From contig JAQUXM010000018.1 in NCBI GenBank assembly GCA_028692415.1, positions 1 to 34,612 of the forward strand: a DNA stretch of 34,612 nt. Reading direction: 5' to 3'. The number at the start of each line of letters is the position of its first letter. Position 1 is the stretch's first letter. The position numbers and the translations under genes were made by a program. Below, piece after piece: positions 5,672 through 14,157 of the stretch. Source of the DNA: Syntrophomonadaceae bacterium (GTDB lineage: Bacteria; Bacillota; Syntrophomonadia; Syntrophomonadales; Syntrophomonadaceae). A model generated the notes under the pieces. It was not told the origin of the DNA, ran no database searches, and was given only the letters and a program-made list of their open reading frames with translations.

Positions 5672-7579
5672 ATGATAAATATTAAATTAAAAGACGGCAG
5701 TCAGCGGGAGTTTCCCAGCGGCATAAGTCTTTTGCAAGTTGTGGAGGAGATTAGCCCCAGGCTGGCCAAGGTTGCGGTGAGCGCGCTTTTCAACGGAGAA
5801 GTTACGGATCTGAATGCCGTGGTTAAGCAAGATGGCAGCCTGGAGGTGCTTGACTTTGAAGATGAGCGGGCCAAGAACGTTTACCGTCATTCATCATCTC
5901 ATGTTTTGGCCCAGGCTGTACAAAGATTGTGGCCGGCAACCAAGCTGGCCATAGGGCCGGCCATCGACAAGGGTTTTTACTATGATTTCGACAGCGAGCA
6001 CAGCTTCAGCCCTGATGACTTCAAGCTGATTGAAGATGAGATGAACAAGATTATCAAGGCGGATTATCCGATTGTTCGACGGGAAATGAGCAGAGAAGAA
6101 GCCCTCAAATTCTTTGAGGAAAGAAACGAAGCCTATAAGATTGAATTAATCGAAGACCTGCCGGAAGATGCGGTTATCAGCTTTTATCAGCAGGGAGAGT
6201 TTGTGGATCTTTGCGCAGGCCCGCATATTCCTTCAACCGGTCGTTTGAAAGTAATTAAAATTATGAGCCTGGCCGGAGCCTATTGGCGGGGCAGCGAGAA
6301 AAATCCCATGCTGCAGCGGGTTTATGCCACTTCTTTTCCCAAGAAGGCGATGCTTGACGACTATCTGTTTAAACTGGAAGAGGCTAAGAAACGGGATCAC
6401 CGCCGCTTGGGCAGAGAACTGGGACTCTTTGTGCTGCTTGATGAAGGCCCGGGTTTTCCTTTTTTCCTGCCCAAAGGAATGATTCTGCGTAATGAACTGG
6501 AAAGCTTTTGGCGTGAGGAACATCGTAAAGCAGGTTACCAGGAAATCCGCACGCCGATAATTCTTAATCGCGAACTCTGGGAAAGATCAGGGCATTGGGA
6601 CCATTATAAAGATAATATGTACTATACGACCATTGATGAAGATGAATATAATATTAAACCCATGAACTGTCCGGGGGGCATGCTGGTTTATAAGCAGAAC
6701 CTCCATAGTTATCGGGAATTCCCCATGCGGGTTGGAGAGATGGGCCTGGTACACCGGCATGAAATGTCGGGTGTTTTGCACGGCTTAATGAGAGTCCGCG
6801 CCTTTACCCAGGATGATGCCCACATATTCATGCTGCCGGAACAGATTATCACTGAAATAAAAGGGGTTATCGACCTGGTGGATCGTTTCTATAGCTTATT
6901 CGGCTTCCCTTATCATGTGGAATTATCCACCCGGCCGGAAGATTCCATGGGTTCGGAGGAGATTTGGGAAATGGCTACCCAGACTCTGATCAAAGCTCTG
7001 GATGAAAAGGGTATCAGCTACAAGATTAATGAAGGTGACGGCGCCTTCTATGGGCCCAAAATTGATTTTCACCTGCAGGATTCCCTGGATAGAACCTGGC
7101 AGTGTGGCACGATTCAGCTTGATTTCCAGATGCCTGAGAAATTTGATCTCACATATATTGGGGAAGATGGCGAGAAACACCGCCCGGTAATGATTCATCG
7201 GGTTATTTACGGCAGTATTGAAAGATTCATTGGTATATTGACCGAACACTTTGCCGGAGCATTTCCCACCTGGCTGGCTCCCGTTCAGGTAAGGGTTCTG
7301 CCCATTACCCAAAGGCATCATGATTATGCCCAGAGCATAGTGGACAGCTTGCAGGCGGCGGGAATTAGAGTTGAGGCCGATTACCGCAGTGAAAAAACCG
7401 GCTACAAAATAAGAGAAGGACAGATGCAAAAGATACCTTACCTCTTGGTGCTGGGTGATCGCGAAGAAGAAGAAAAGACTGTGGCCGTACGGCATCGCAA
7501 ACAGGGTGATATGGGCAGCAAGAGCAGGGAAGAGTTCATAGCCTTCATTCTTGAGGAGATTGGCAACAAGTCGCTCTAG
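5672..7579 (+). CDS. thrS: threonyl-tRNA synthetase
   Basis: The 635-aa enzyme charges tRNA-Thr in the cytosol. In order it has a TGS domain (about 1-62), the editing/SAD domain with HSSSH (His73, His77) and later DLCAGPHIP, the class II catalytic core with MNCPGGM, a HRHEMSG motif, RVRAFTQDDAHIF and HRPVMIHR (the Cys and two His that bind the active-site zinc), and a C-terminal anticodon-binding domain from about 535 with a GYKIREGQ motif. Length is normal and editing residues are retained. The start follows GGGAGGCGATG. Unlike many Firmicute thrS genes it shows no T-box upstream. Confidence 0.97.
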   Translation: MINIKLKDGSQREFPSGISLLQVVEEISPRLAKVAVSALFNGEVTDLNAVVKQDGSLEVLDFEDERAKNVYRHSSSHVLAQAVQRLWPATKLAIGPAIDKGFYYDFDSEHSFSPDDFKLIEDEMNKIIKADYPIVRREMSREEALKFFEERNEAYKIELIEDLPEDAVISFYQQGEFVDLCAGPHIPSTGRLKVIKIMSLAGAYWRGSEKNPMLQRVYATSFPKKAMLDDYLFKLEEAKKRDHRRLGRELGLFVLLDEGPGFPFFLPKGMILRNELESFWREEHRKAGYQEIRTPIILNRELWERSGHWDHYKDNMYYTTIDEDEYNIKPMNCPGGMLVYKQNLHSYREFPMRVGEMGLVHRHEMSGVLHGLMRVRAFTQDDAHIFMLPEQIITEIKGVIDLVDRFYSLFGFPYHVELSTRPEDSMGSEEIWEMATQTLIKALDEKGISYKINEGDGAFYGPKIDFHLQDSLDRTWQCGTIQLDFQMPEKFDLTYIGEDGEKHRPVMIHRVIYGSIERFIGILTEHFAGAFPTWLAPVQVRVLPITQRHHDYAQSIVDSLQAAGIRVEADYRSEKTGYKIREGQMQKIPYLLVLGDREEEEKTVAVRHRKQGDMGSKSREEFIAFILEEIGNKSL

Positions 7580-7583
7580 AAGG

Positions 7584-7610
7584 TCAGGAGTGAGGTGTTA
7601 GGATGAGGGA
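7584..7610. repeat. degenerate GGAGTGAGG intergenic repeat (inverted relative of 5610-5644)
   Basis: Sequence such as AGGAGTGAGGTGTTAGGATG is related to the complement of the C/T-rich stretch before thrS, so two inverted copies flank the gene. The following bases up to the infC promoter are A/T-rich with no further signal. Confidence 0.4.
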
Positions 7611-7661
7611 AGGCGCCAAAATCCAAAATCAATAGTTCAAAATTGGGTACGTGGAATATGC

Positions 7662-7690
7662 TTGCCGCGGGATCATGTTTATGCTATACT
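7662..7690 (+). promoter_or_regulatory. promoter of the infC-rpmI-rplT operon
   Basis: TTGCCG (7662-7667), 17 bp, TATACT (7685-7690). It would start transcription around 7697, giving a leader of about 160 nt that ends in an attenuator. Confidence 0.75.
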
Positions 7691-7696
7691 ATTTTT

Positions 7697-7859
7697 CGTA
7701 CTAAGCAGGAGCTTGACTTCTCACCTTACAACTTCGGTTCGTGAGGTATTCAGTAACCAGCGGGTATGGCTTGTTGGGGAAAAATACTCCAAGTCGTATT
7801 GTTATTGAATGAGCGAGTTCATGCAACTCGCTTTTTTATTTTATTAGGGAGGTGGACTG
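7697..7859 (+). promoter_or_regulatory. infC operon leader with attenuator (L20-leader type)
   Basis: The leader between promoter and infC ends in a strong terminator: AGCGAGTT (7812-7819) pairs with AACTCGCT (7825-7832), followed by TTTTTATTTT. It lies before the ribosome binding site, so it is a premature terminator. In Bacillus subtilis the same operon is controlled by ribosomal protein L20 binding a 23S-like leader. The position and layout fit that mechanism. The L20-binding fold itself was not verified. Confidence 0.65.
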
Positions 7860-8396
7860 ATTATCAGTAAGGATTGGAGAGTAAACGAGGAAATCCGGGT
7901 AAAAGAAGTTAGACTGATTAGTGAAACTGGTGAGCAATTGGGTATTGTCCCGATCAGGCAGGCTTTGGATATGGCTCTGGAGAAGGAAATGGACCTGGTG
8001 GAGGTAGCTCCTTCTGCCAAACCACCTGTATGCCGTTTGATGGATTATGGCAAATTTAAGTTTGAACAGAGCAAAAGGGAAAAGGAAGCTCGCAAAAAAC
8101 AGAAGATTATTTCTGTAAAAGAAGTCAAGATGCGTCCTAACATTGAAGAACACGATTTTCAGGTTAAAGCCAAGAATGCTCGTAAGTTCTTGAGTGCCGG
8201 GGACAAAGTAAAAGTAACCATCATGTTCAGGGGACGAGAAATTACCCACCCGGAAATCGGAGAAAAGCTATCAATTAAACTTACTGAACAATTAGCGGAT
8301 ATTTCTACAGTGGAAAAAGCACCCAAGATCGAAGGAAGAAATATGGTTACCATATTAATGCCCAAGATTGAGACTGAAAAGAAGGAGGATGTTTGA
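7860..8396 (+). CDS. infC: translation initiation factor IF-3, AUU start
   Basis: The 178-aa protein has the IF3 N-domain ([12 protein letters not shown]...VRLI, then [12 protein letters not shown] and DLVEVAP), the lysine-rich linker, and the C-domain with KEVKMRP, HDFQVK and VTIMFRGRE. It binds the 30S subunit and checks the initiator tRNA and start codon. The N-domain requires a start near 7860, but between the in-frame TAG at 7845 and a TTG at 7938 there is no ATG, GTG or TTG. ATT at 7860 has a perfectly placed GGGAGGTGG. An AUU start is known for infC and allows IF3 autoregulation. A start at 7938 would remove conserved residues. Confidence 0.92.
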   Translation: MISKDWRVNEEIRVKEVRLISETGEQLGIVPIRQALDMALEKEMDLVEVAPSAKPPVCRLMDYGKFKFEQSKREKEARKKQKIISVKEVKMRPNIEEHDFQVKAKNARKFLSAGDKVKVTIMFRGREITHPEIGEKLSIKLTEQLADISTVEKAPKIEGRNMVTILMPKIETEKKEDV

Positions 8397-8590
8397 TGCC
8401 CAAGACTAAAACCCACCGTGGTGCAGCTAAAAGATTTAAAAAGACCGGCAGCGGAAAAATAAAAAGGTCCAAAGCTTATGCCAGCCACCTTTTAGGGGGA
8501 AAGAGTCCCAAAAGGAAAAGAAACCTTCGCAAATCCGGACTGGTAAGTGAAGAAGAGAACAAAAGAATTTCCAAATTAATTCCTTATTAA
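8396..8590 (+). CDS. rpmI: 50S ribosomal protein L35
   Basis: The 64-aa basic protein starts [20 protein letters not shown], the standard bL35 N-terminus, and ends with a conserved helix before KRISKLIPY. Its ATG shares one base with the infC TGA (TGATG), so translation is probably coupled. The ribosome binding site GGAGG lies in the end of infC. A TTG one codon earlier is not needed. Confidence 0.97.
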   Translation: MPKTKTHRGAAKRFKKTGSGKIKRSKAYASHLLGGKSPKRKRNLRKSGLVSEEENKRISKLIPY

Positions 8591-8612
8591 TGGATAGAGG
8601 AGGTTTTTACTT

Positions 8613-8969
8613 ATGCCGAGAGTCAAACGAGGTGTGACTTCACATAGAAGACATAAGAAGATATTGAAGCTGGCCAAAGGTTATAGAGGCAGTAAATCCA
8701 AACTATACCGGGTAGCCAACCAGCAGGTAATGAAATCAGGGCAATATGCCTATATCCATAGAAGATTGAAAAAAAGAGATTTTCGCAAGCTGTGGATAGC
8801 CCGTATCAATGCGGCGGCACGTGACAATGGCACTACTTACAGCAGAATGGTACACGGCCTCAAAGTTGCCGGAGTGGATATAAACCGCAAGGTTTTGGCA
8901 GAACTGGCTATCAGCGATCCCGGTGGATTTACCCAACTGGCAGAGCTGGCTAAAAAGAATTTTAACTAA
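8613..8969 (+). CDS. rplT: 50S ribosomal protein L20
   Basis: The 118-aa protein starts [20 protein letters not shown], typical of bL20, with the basic N-terminal helix and the conserved C-domain ([34 protein letters not shown]). It binds 23S rRNA early in 50S assembly and in Bacilli also represses this operon through the leader. It is the third gene of infC-rpmI-rplT, 22 nt after rpmI, with a GGAGG site. Confidence 0.97.
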   Translation: MPRVKRGVTSHRRHKKILKLAKGYRGSKSKLYRVANQQVMKSGQYAYIHRRLKKRDFRKLWIARINAAARDNGTTYSRMVHGLKVAGVDINRKVLAELAISDPGGFTQLAELAKKNFN

Positions 8970-8973
8970 GACA

Positions 8974-9011
8974 TTAAAAAGAGTATGGCCTTTAAGCCAT
9001 ACTCTTTTTAA
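8974..9011 (+). terminator. terminator of infC-rpmI-rplT
   Basis: A 16-bp stem (8974-8989 with 8996-9011) contains AGAGTATGGC/GCCATACTCT and ends in a T run. Because both flanks are A/T runs it may work in both directions. Confidence 0.92.
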
Positions 9012-9038
9012 TATACGAGGGTGGTAGGAGTGTAGACT

Positions 9039-9836
9039 ATGCAGTCAATTTTGTCACGGGATAATCAGAAAATTAAAGATACCGCCAAACTAAAGAATAA
9101 AAAGTATAGAAATCAAGAGCAGTCCTTTATCATTGAAGGGAAGAAAATGCTGGAGGAAGCCCTGAAATACCCGAAAAACATAATAAGGATCTTCGTTGAT
9201 CAGACCAAGGAGCAAGAATACCGGGAATTGCATGAAAAATATAATAGTCTTGAATGGTATAGTGTGGAATCCAGATTAATAGAATATATCAGTGATACCG
9301 AAACACCCCAGGGTATTGTAGCCGTAATTAGCCAGCCCTGCTGCTCCTGGGATGAGCTTATGCAAAAAGCGAGTTTATTGCTGCTCCTGGATCAGGTCGC
9401 CGATCCCGGCAATATGGGTACAATAATACGAACTGCATGGGCTTTTGATGTTGATGGGATATTATTGACCCGTGACTGTGTGGACCCTTTCAGCCCGAAA
9501 GTAGTTAGAGCGACTATGGGTGGAATATTTAATTTGCCTCTCATCGATAATGTTACTGGACCTGACCTGGAGCGTTTAAAAGCAGCAGGGTTCAATGTAT
9601 TGTGCAGTTCATTGGATGCAGCGAGGAGTTGTTATTCGCTTGATTTCAGCGGGAAAAACCTGGTAGTCATCGGCAGTGAAGCTCGAGGTGTAAGTTCAGA
9701 GATAAGAATGAAATGTGATACTCTTTTTAAAATACCAACTAATCCTCAAGTTGATTCTTTAAATGCGGCAGTGGCCTGTGCTATAATTATTAATGAAGCT
9801 TGGCAACAGAAAACCGGCTCTTCCTTGTCCGAATAG
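9039..9836 (+). CDS. TrmH/SpoU-family RNA 2'-O-methyltransferase (YsgA-like)
   Basis: The 265-aa protein has an N-terminal substrate-binding domain (about 1-95; SRDNQKIKDTAKLKNKKYRN) and a SPOUT methyltransferase domain. The SAM-knot motifs are DPGNMGTIIRTAWAF (motif 1, with the catalytic Arg), VIGSEARGVS (motif 2) and IPTNPQVDSLNAAVA (motif 3). It should methylate the 2'-OH of an rRNA or tRNA nucleotide using SAM. Its place just upstream of pheST matches ysgA in B. subtilis. The exact target is unknown. Start ATG at 9039 has a weak GGTAGGAG site. Confidence 0.9.
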   Translation: MQSILSRDNQKIKDTAKLKNKKYRNQEQSFIIEGKKMLEEALKYPKNIIRIFVDQTKEQEYRELHEKYNSLEWYSVESRLIEYISDTETPQGIVAVISQPCCSWDELMQKASLLLLLDQVADPGNMGTIIRTAWAFDVDGILLTRDCVDPFSPKVVRATMGGIFNLPLIDNVTGPDLERLKAAGFNVLCSSLDAARSCYSLDFSGKNLVVIGSEARGVSSEIRMKCDTLFKIPTNPQVDSLNAAVACAIIINEAWQQKTGSSLSE

Positions 9837-9855
9837 ATTATCTGTGATAAAATAT

Positions 9856-9993
9856 TATAACGAGCAAAAAGATCTCCCCCGCTTCTTTAAGCGGTCAGGT
9901 TCCTATTAACAAAACAGACGGCGGGTTCTAATCCCTCGCCTCGTTGCAGCGCGGTGCGAAAGAAGCTGCTCCGGAGTTTCTTTCGATGCTTAA
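9856..9993 (+). repeat. TATAACGAGGCG structured repeat, copy R1 (full length)
   Basis: The copy begins TTATAACGAG 20 nt after the methyltransferase stop. It contains a CCGCTT/AAGCGG hairpin, the segment AACAAAACAGACGGCGGGTT, an internal CGCCTCGTT able to pair with the start, and a final hairpin CGAAAGAA...TTCTTTCG. It is collinear with R2 (17277) and related to R3 (24739) and R4 (30883). No ORF in it is credible. Confidence 0.85.
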
Positions 9994-10067
9994 AAGTTCG
10001 GCCCTGCATTAATAATTGAAGGGTGGACCATAGATGATAAATCAAGCCGATAATTTGTGGAATCTTT

Positions 10068-10096
10068 TTGAGCAATCTGGTTGTATACTGTATTAT
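10068..10096 (+). promoter_or_regulatory. promoter of the pheST T-box transcript
   Basis: TTGAGC (10068-10073), 17 bp, TATTAT (10091-10096). It would start the leader near 10103, just before stem I of the T-box. A second possibility, TTGTAT/TATAAG with a 16-bp spacer, lies 12 bp further right. Confidence 0.55.
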
Positions 10097-10102
10097 CTCA
10101 TG

Positions 10103-10374
10103 TATAAGATGTTAATAACTCAATAGGCAAAAAGGCTATGAACAGGACAAGTAGCTTGCTGCTAATCCAACAGGGAGGTCATATCAGAGACTGAAAGTAT
10201 GACCAGGAGAAAAGTAAGTGAATTCACCTGGGAGCAGTGGATTGAATTATAGTAGGTCTAACCGGTAGCCGTCGTTAATGGCAATAGAGATGATTATTCT
10301 TTTTGTGGGTTTAATTAATCAGGGTGGTACCGCGGAAGCAAGCTTTCGTCCCTCGGGGGATGAAGGCTTTTTTA
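10103..10374 (+). promoter_or_regulatory. tRNA-Phe T-box riboswitch of pheST
   Basis: The leader has the stem I signature GGACAAGTAG, a specifier loop AGTGAATTCACC whose codon is TTC (10223-10225), and the T-box bulge GGGTGGTACCGCGG (10322-10335), in which TGGT pairs with the ACCA end of uncharged tRNA-Phe. It ends in a terminator of 13 bp (10340-10352 with 10357-10369, two G-U pairs) plus a T run. Uncharged tRNA-Phe should favour the antiterminator and turn on pheST. All the expected parts are visible. Confidence 0.95.
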
Positions 10375-10399
10375 TATCTATAAGGAGGTTGCAGGGTTG

Positions 10400-11422
10400 A
10401 TGCTGGAAAAAATACGAACTATAGAAAGCGGTTGCCAGGATAATCTGGCCCGGGTGTCTACATTGGAAGAGCTTAATGAGTTCAGAGTACGTGTACTGGG
10501 GAGAAAAGGCGAAATAACCCAGCTCCTGCGTGGGCTTAAAGATTTGAATGCGGAGGAACGGCTGGAAATTGGCAAGGCGGCAAATGAACTCAAGGAAAGG
10601 CTGGAAAAAATGATAGCGGCCCGCCATGAAGAAATTAGCAGGCGGCAACTGGAAATCAAATTATTAAATGAAAGAATTGATGTTACCTTACCGGGTTTGC
10701 CTCAGCAACGCGGAGGAAAACATCCCTTAACATTAATCAGTGAAGAGATTCAAAATATTTTTTCCGGTATGGGTTTTAGCATAGCTGAAGGCCCCGAAAT
10801 CGAATCTGATTACTATAATTTTGAAGCTTTGAATGTTTCCCGTGACCATCCCGCCCGGGATATGCAGGATACGTTTTATATTAACGAGGACATTCTGCTG
10901 CGCACCCATACCTCGCCGGTTCAGGTGCGTACCATGGAAAAGATGGCCCCGCGCATCCCGGTGAAGATTATTGTACCGGGCAAGGTATACCGCAAGGATG
11001 ACGATGCCACACATTCGCCGATGTTTACCCAGGTGGAAGGTCTGGTTATTGATAAAACCATAACTTTTGGCAATCTTAAAGGAACCTTGATGTTATTTGC
11101 ACAGAAGATATTTGGAGAAGATGTACGGGTGCGCTACCGTCCCAGTTTTTTCCCTTTCACCGAACCCAGCGCGGAAATGGATATTTCCTGTGTAATATGC
11201 AAGGGAGCCGGCTGTCGGGTCTGTTCACATACTGGCTGGTTGGAGATTCTGGGCGCAGGTATGGTAAATCCCCGGGTGCTGCAATATGGCGGTTACGATC
11301 CCGAAGCAGTAAGCGGTTTTGCCTTTGGCATGGGAGTGGAGCGGATAGCCATGTTGAAGTATGGCATTAATGACCTGCGTCTCTTCTTTGACAATGATAT
11401 AAGATTTCTGCAGCAGTTTTAG
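10400..11422 (+). CDS. pheS: phenylalanyl-tRNA synthetase alpha subunit
   Basis: The roughly 340-aa catalytic subunit has an N-terminal coiled coil (about 1-85) that grips tRNA-Phe, then the class II core: [29 protein letters not shown], motif 2 around [12 protein letters not shown] and [22 protein letters not shown], and motif 3 [18 protein letters not shown] CxxC...CxxC-like set ([12 protein letters not shown]) sits before [11 protein letters not shown], as in many PheS. The ATG at 10400 is used; a TTG directly before it is better spaced from AAGGAGG (8 nt against 11) and would add one residue. Regulated by the upstream T-box. pheT follows after 11 nt. Confidence 0.96.
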   Translation: MLEKIRTIESGCQDNLARVSTLEELNEFRVRVLGRKGEITQLLRGLKDLNAEERLEIGKAANELKERLEKMIAARHEEISRRQLEIKLLNERIDVTLPGLPQQRGGKHPLTLISEEIQNIFSGMGFSIAEGPEIESDYYNFEALNVSRDHPARDMQDTFYINEDILLRTHTSPVQVRTMEKMAPRIPVKIIVPGKVYRKDDDATHSPMFTQVEGLVIDKTITFGNLKGTLMLFAQKIFGEDVRVRYRPSFFPFTEPSAEMDISCVICKGAGCRVCSHTGWLEILGAGMVNPRVLQYGGYDPEAVSGFAFGMGVERIAMLKYGINDLRLFFDNDIRFLQQF

Positions 11423-11433
11423 GAGGTAAATAA

Positions 11434-13488
11434 ATGGGTGTATCGATAAAATGGTTAAAACAATATGTGGATTTCGACTGGAGCCCGGCAGAACTGGCAC
11501 ATCGTCTTACCATGGCGGGGATTGCAGTTGAGAATATTGAAGAAATAGAAAGCGACACAATTATGGAGATGGACTTGACCCCCAACCGGGGCGACTGCTT
11601 GGGGTTGATTAATCTGGCCCGCGAGGTTGCGGCACTAAGTGGGGGAAGCTTGAAAATCCCGGAGCTTTCATTGCGGGAAAACGACGAAGACATCAATGAT
11701 TATATCAAGGTGGAAATCGATGCGCCAGATCTGGGACCACGTTATATGGCGCGGCTGGTAAAGAATGTAGAAATTAAGGAGTCACCGCTCTGGATGCAGG
11801 AAGCTCTGCTGGCGGCTGGCATCCGTCCCATTAATAATGTGGTTGATGTAACCAATTATGTGATGCTGGAAAGCAACCAGCCCCTGCATGCTTTTGACTA
11901 CAATTTGCTGGGAGCGGATAAGCGAATACTGGTTAGAAGAGCCCGCAGGCAGGAGATCTTTACCACCCTGGATGGCGTGGACCGGGAGCTGAATGAGGAT
12001 ATGCTGGTAATTACCGATGGAGAGCGGGCGGTGGCTTTAGCTGGTATCATGGGGGGCGAGAACACAGAGATCAAAGATGATACTAAACATGTATTGCTCG
12101 AATCGGCTAATTTCCTGGCTGCCAGTATTCGCAGAACTTCGCGCCGCCTCGGTTTAAGAAGCGATTCTTCGGTTCGCTTTGAAAAAGGCGCCGATATCAA
12201 TGGGGTTAAATACGCAGTTAACCGGGCCGCCCAACTTATTCAGGAACTGGCGGGGGGAGAAGTGGTCGGGGGAATCTGTGATGTATATCCGATGCCCCAG
12301 CCAACCTTAAGGATTGCACTTAGGCCGGAAAGGGTTAATTTCTTGTTGGGGATTGAACTTCCTGTAAAAGATATTGAAAAATACCTGAGCAGTTTAGGTT
12401 TGACCATGGAATGGACAGAAGGACAGTTTATCGTTGAGGTTCCCAGTTACCGCCCGGATATCACTATGGAAGTAGATCTTATCGAAGAAATTGCCCGTTT
12501 GCATGGTTATGAAAACATACCGGCCAGTCTCCCGCAAGGGGATACCACCCAGGGAGGGCTTAACAACTACCAGTACTTCCGGAACCGGGTTAAAAATGTG
12601 ATGGCCCGGAGCCTGCACGAGGTAATCAACTACAGTTTTATAAACCCCAACTTTGCTGATCGCCTGTTGTTGCCCGTGGAAAGTCCGCTAAGAAATATCA
12701 TCAAGCTGGCCAACCCGCTTTCTGAAGATCAGAGCGTCATGCGGACCCTGTTGCTGCCTGGTCTGTTGGAGAATATCACTACCAATTTGGCCCGAAAAAA
12801 TCAAAACCTGGCTTTTTTTGAAACCGGAGCCGTGTTTTATCCGGTTAACAACGAACTGCCGCTGGAGAAGCTTAAACTGGGAGCTGCAGTTGCAGGCAGG
12901 AGTCAAAGCAACTGGCTAAAGAAACAAGTGGATATGGATTTTTATTTCCTGAAAGGAATTCTTGAGGACTTGCTCTGGGAGCTGGGGATAAGGGATTACT
13001 GCTTTGTGGAAGGGCAGGAGGCTTCCTATCACCCAGGCCGTACAGCCCGCCTGATCTGCCAGGGACAGGAATTGGGGATTATAGGTGAGGTCCATCCCCT
13101 GGTTTTGCAAAACTATGATATTAAGACCAGAACCTGTACTTTTGAACTCGATCTGGATGAGTTGTTCAAACAAATGGTGGGCAAGAAGATGATGGAGTCC
13201 ATTACCAAGTATCCGGCGGTAGAGCGGGATATCGCATTGTTAATGGCGGCAGATGTTACGGCTTCCCGGGTTTTGGAGGTAATTAAAGCTAGCGGGCAAG
13301 AACTGCTGCAGGATCTGGTAGTATTCGATATTTACGCTGGAGAACAGGTTCCTCCGGGTTATAAGAGCATGGCCTTGAAACTTACCTTTCAATCGGCTGA
13401 AAGAACCCTTACGGACGCCGAAATAAATGAGTGCATTGGGAAAATAATGCAGGACTTGCAGAGTCAAATAAAGGCGGTCTTGCGCTAA
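11434..13488 (+). CDS. pheT: phenylalanyl-tRNA synthetase beta subunit lacking the N-terminal tRNA-binding domain
   Basis: The 684-aa subunit is about 120 residues shorter than the usual bacterial PheT of about 800. It starts normally (IKWLKQYVDF...LTMAGIAVENIE, residues 4-36), then goes almost directly to MDLTPNRGDCLGLINLAREV (from 46). The EMAP/OB-fold tRNA-binding domain that normally lies between them is absent. The rest is complete: B3/B4 editing region, B5 domain (SYRPDITMEVDLIEEIAR), catalytic-like core, and a C-terminal ferredoxin-fold anticodon-binding domain (KYPAVERDIALLM to the end). The frame is unbroken, so this is a clean domain loss, not a frameshift. It forms the (alpha-beta)2 enzyme with PheS. 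Confidence 0.95.
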   Translation: MGVSIKWLKQYVDFDWSPAELAHRLTMAGIAVENIEEIESDTIMEMDLTPNRGDCLGLINLAREVAALSGGSLKIPELSLRENDEDINDYIKVEIDAPDLGPRYMARLVKNVEIKESPLWMQEALLAAGIRPINNVVDVTNYVMLESNQPLHAFDYNLLGADKRILVRRARRQEIFTTLDGVDRELNEDMLVITDGERAVALAGIMGGENTEIKDDTKHVLLESANFLAASIRRTSRRLGLRSDSSVRFEKGADINGVKYAVNRAAQLIQELAGGEVVGGICDVYPMPQPTLRIALRPERVNFLLGIELPVKDIEKYLSSLGLTMEWTEGQFIVEVPSYRPDITMEVDLIEEIARLHGYENIPASLPQGDTTQGGLNNYQYFRNRVKNVMARSLHEVINYSFINPNFADRLLLPVESPLRNIIKLANPLSEDQSVMRTLLLPGLLENITTNLARKNQNLAFFETGAVFYPVNNELPLEKLKLGAAVAGRSQSNWLKKQVDMDFYFLKGILEDLLWELGIRDYCFVEGQEASYHPGRTARLICQGQELGIIGEVHPLVLQNYDIKTRTCTFELDLDELFKQMVGKKMMESITKYPAVERDIALLMAADVTASRVLEVIKASGQELLQDLVVFDIYAGEQVPPGYKSMALKLTFQSAERTLTDAEINECIGKIMQDLQSQIKAVLR

Positions 13489-13606
13489 GACCGTCAAAAA
13501 AAGCGAATAGCTGCGTTATTCAAGAACCCCGTTCATTCAACGTACCCATGTACGCCTCAATCACGGGCTTCTTGAAAGCCTTGCTCTTCACTTTTTTGCT
13601 CGGTCT
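13488..13606 (-). repeat. GATTGAG...AACGCAG intergenic repeat, copy 1, with long imperfect inverted ends
   Basis: Arms 13488-13531 and 13564-13606 are imperfect inverted repeats starting AGACCG. Read on the minus strand, the centre gives GATTGAGGCGTACATGGGTA followed by a spacer and TAACGCAG, which matches 29711-29775 (GATTGAGCAATACTGGACGT...AACGCAG). The pheT stop overlaps the first bases. A 61-codon frame through it is not a gene. Confidence 0.65.
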
Positions 13607-13672
13607 ACTAAAATAGCTTATTTAACTATCCGCTGAGGCTAGTTTACGCTAGTCCTAAGAAAGGAGACAGTT

Positions 13673-14143
13673 ATGCTGCAGATGTCCATTCCCGGTAGAG
13701 AAGACCTAGAGATCCATTACCTGCTTCTGGACATGAACGGGACCTTGACGATTGACGGGTTATTGCCAGCAGGAGTCAAGGAAAGAATAGAGTTCATAAA
13801 AACCAAAATGGAGGTTTTTTTACTGACCGCAGATACCTTTGGAACTGGTGCTCAGGTTGCCGAAGAACTGGGGATTGAAATATTTGTAGTTAGCTCTGAA
13901 AACGGTACCAAGGATAAAGCTGATTATATTGCGGCCCTTGAGCCGCAAGGAGTGGTGGCCATTGGCAATGGCAGCAATGATGCAGCCATGTTGGAACTAG
14001 CCAGCCTGGCCATCGCAATTATAGGCCGCGAGGGATGTTCGCTCGCGGCTTTGCGCCAGGCTGACATTGCAGTTAATGATATCAATGATGCTCTGGACCT
14101 GTTGATTAATCCCTTGCGCCTGGTGGCTACGCTAAGAGTCTAG
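13673..14143 (+). CDS. HAD-superfamily soluble P-type-ATPase-like protein
   Basis: The 156-aa protein is a stand-alone HAD domain without a cap. It has LLLDMNGTLT (motif I, with the nucleophile Asp), FLLTADT (motif II), a Lys in the KDKADYI segment (motif III) and GNGSNDAAML (motif IV). The second acid of the usual DxD is Asn, giving D-M-N-G-T, closer to the DKTGT of P-type ATPases. Without transmembrane parts it cannot pump ions, so it may be a small phosphatase or a regulator. Substrate unknown. It starts after AAGGAGAC and follows the pheT repeat. Confidence 0.75.
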   Translation: MLQMSIPGREDLEIHYLLLDMNGTLTIDGLLPAGVKERIEFIKTKMEVFLLTADTFGTGAQVAEELGIEIFVVSSENGTKDKADYIAALEPQGVVAIGNGSNDAAMLELASLAIAIIGREGCSLAALRQADIAVNDINDALDLLINPLRLVATLRV

Positions 14144-14157
14144 GGATAATTAACCCC

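Noticed and set aside
6923-7495. 190-codon minus-strand frame opposite thrS
   Set aside because: It is a shadow of thrS; no ribosome binding site and no recognisable family.
9887-10075. Minus-strand frame of 62 codons
   Set aside because: It lies inside repeat R1 and the T-box promoter region and has no start signal.
13431-13616. Plus-strand 61-codon frame after pheT
   Set aside because: It overlaps the end of pheT in another frame and runs through an inverted repeat.
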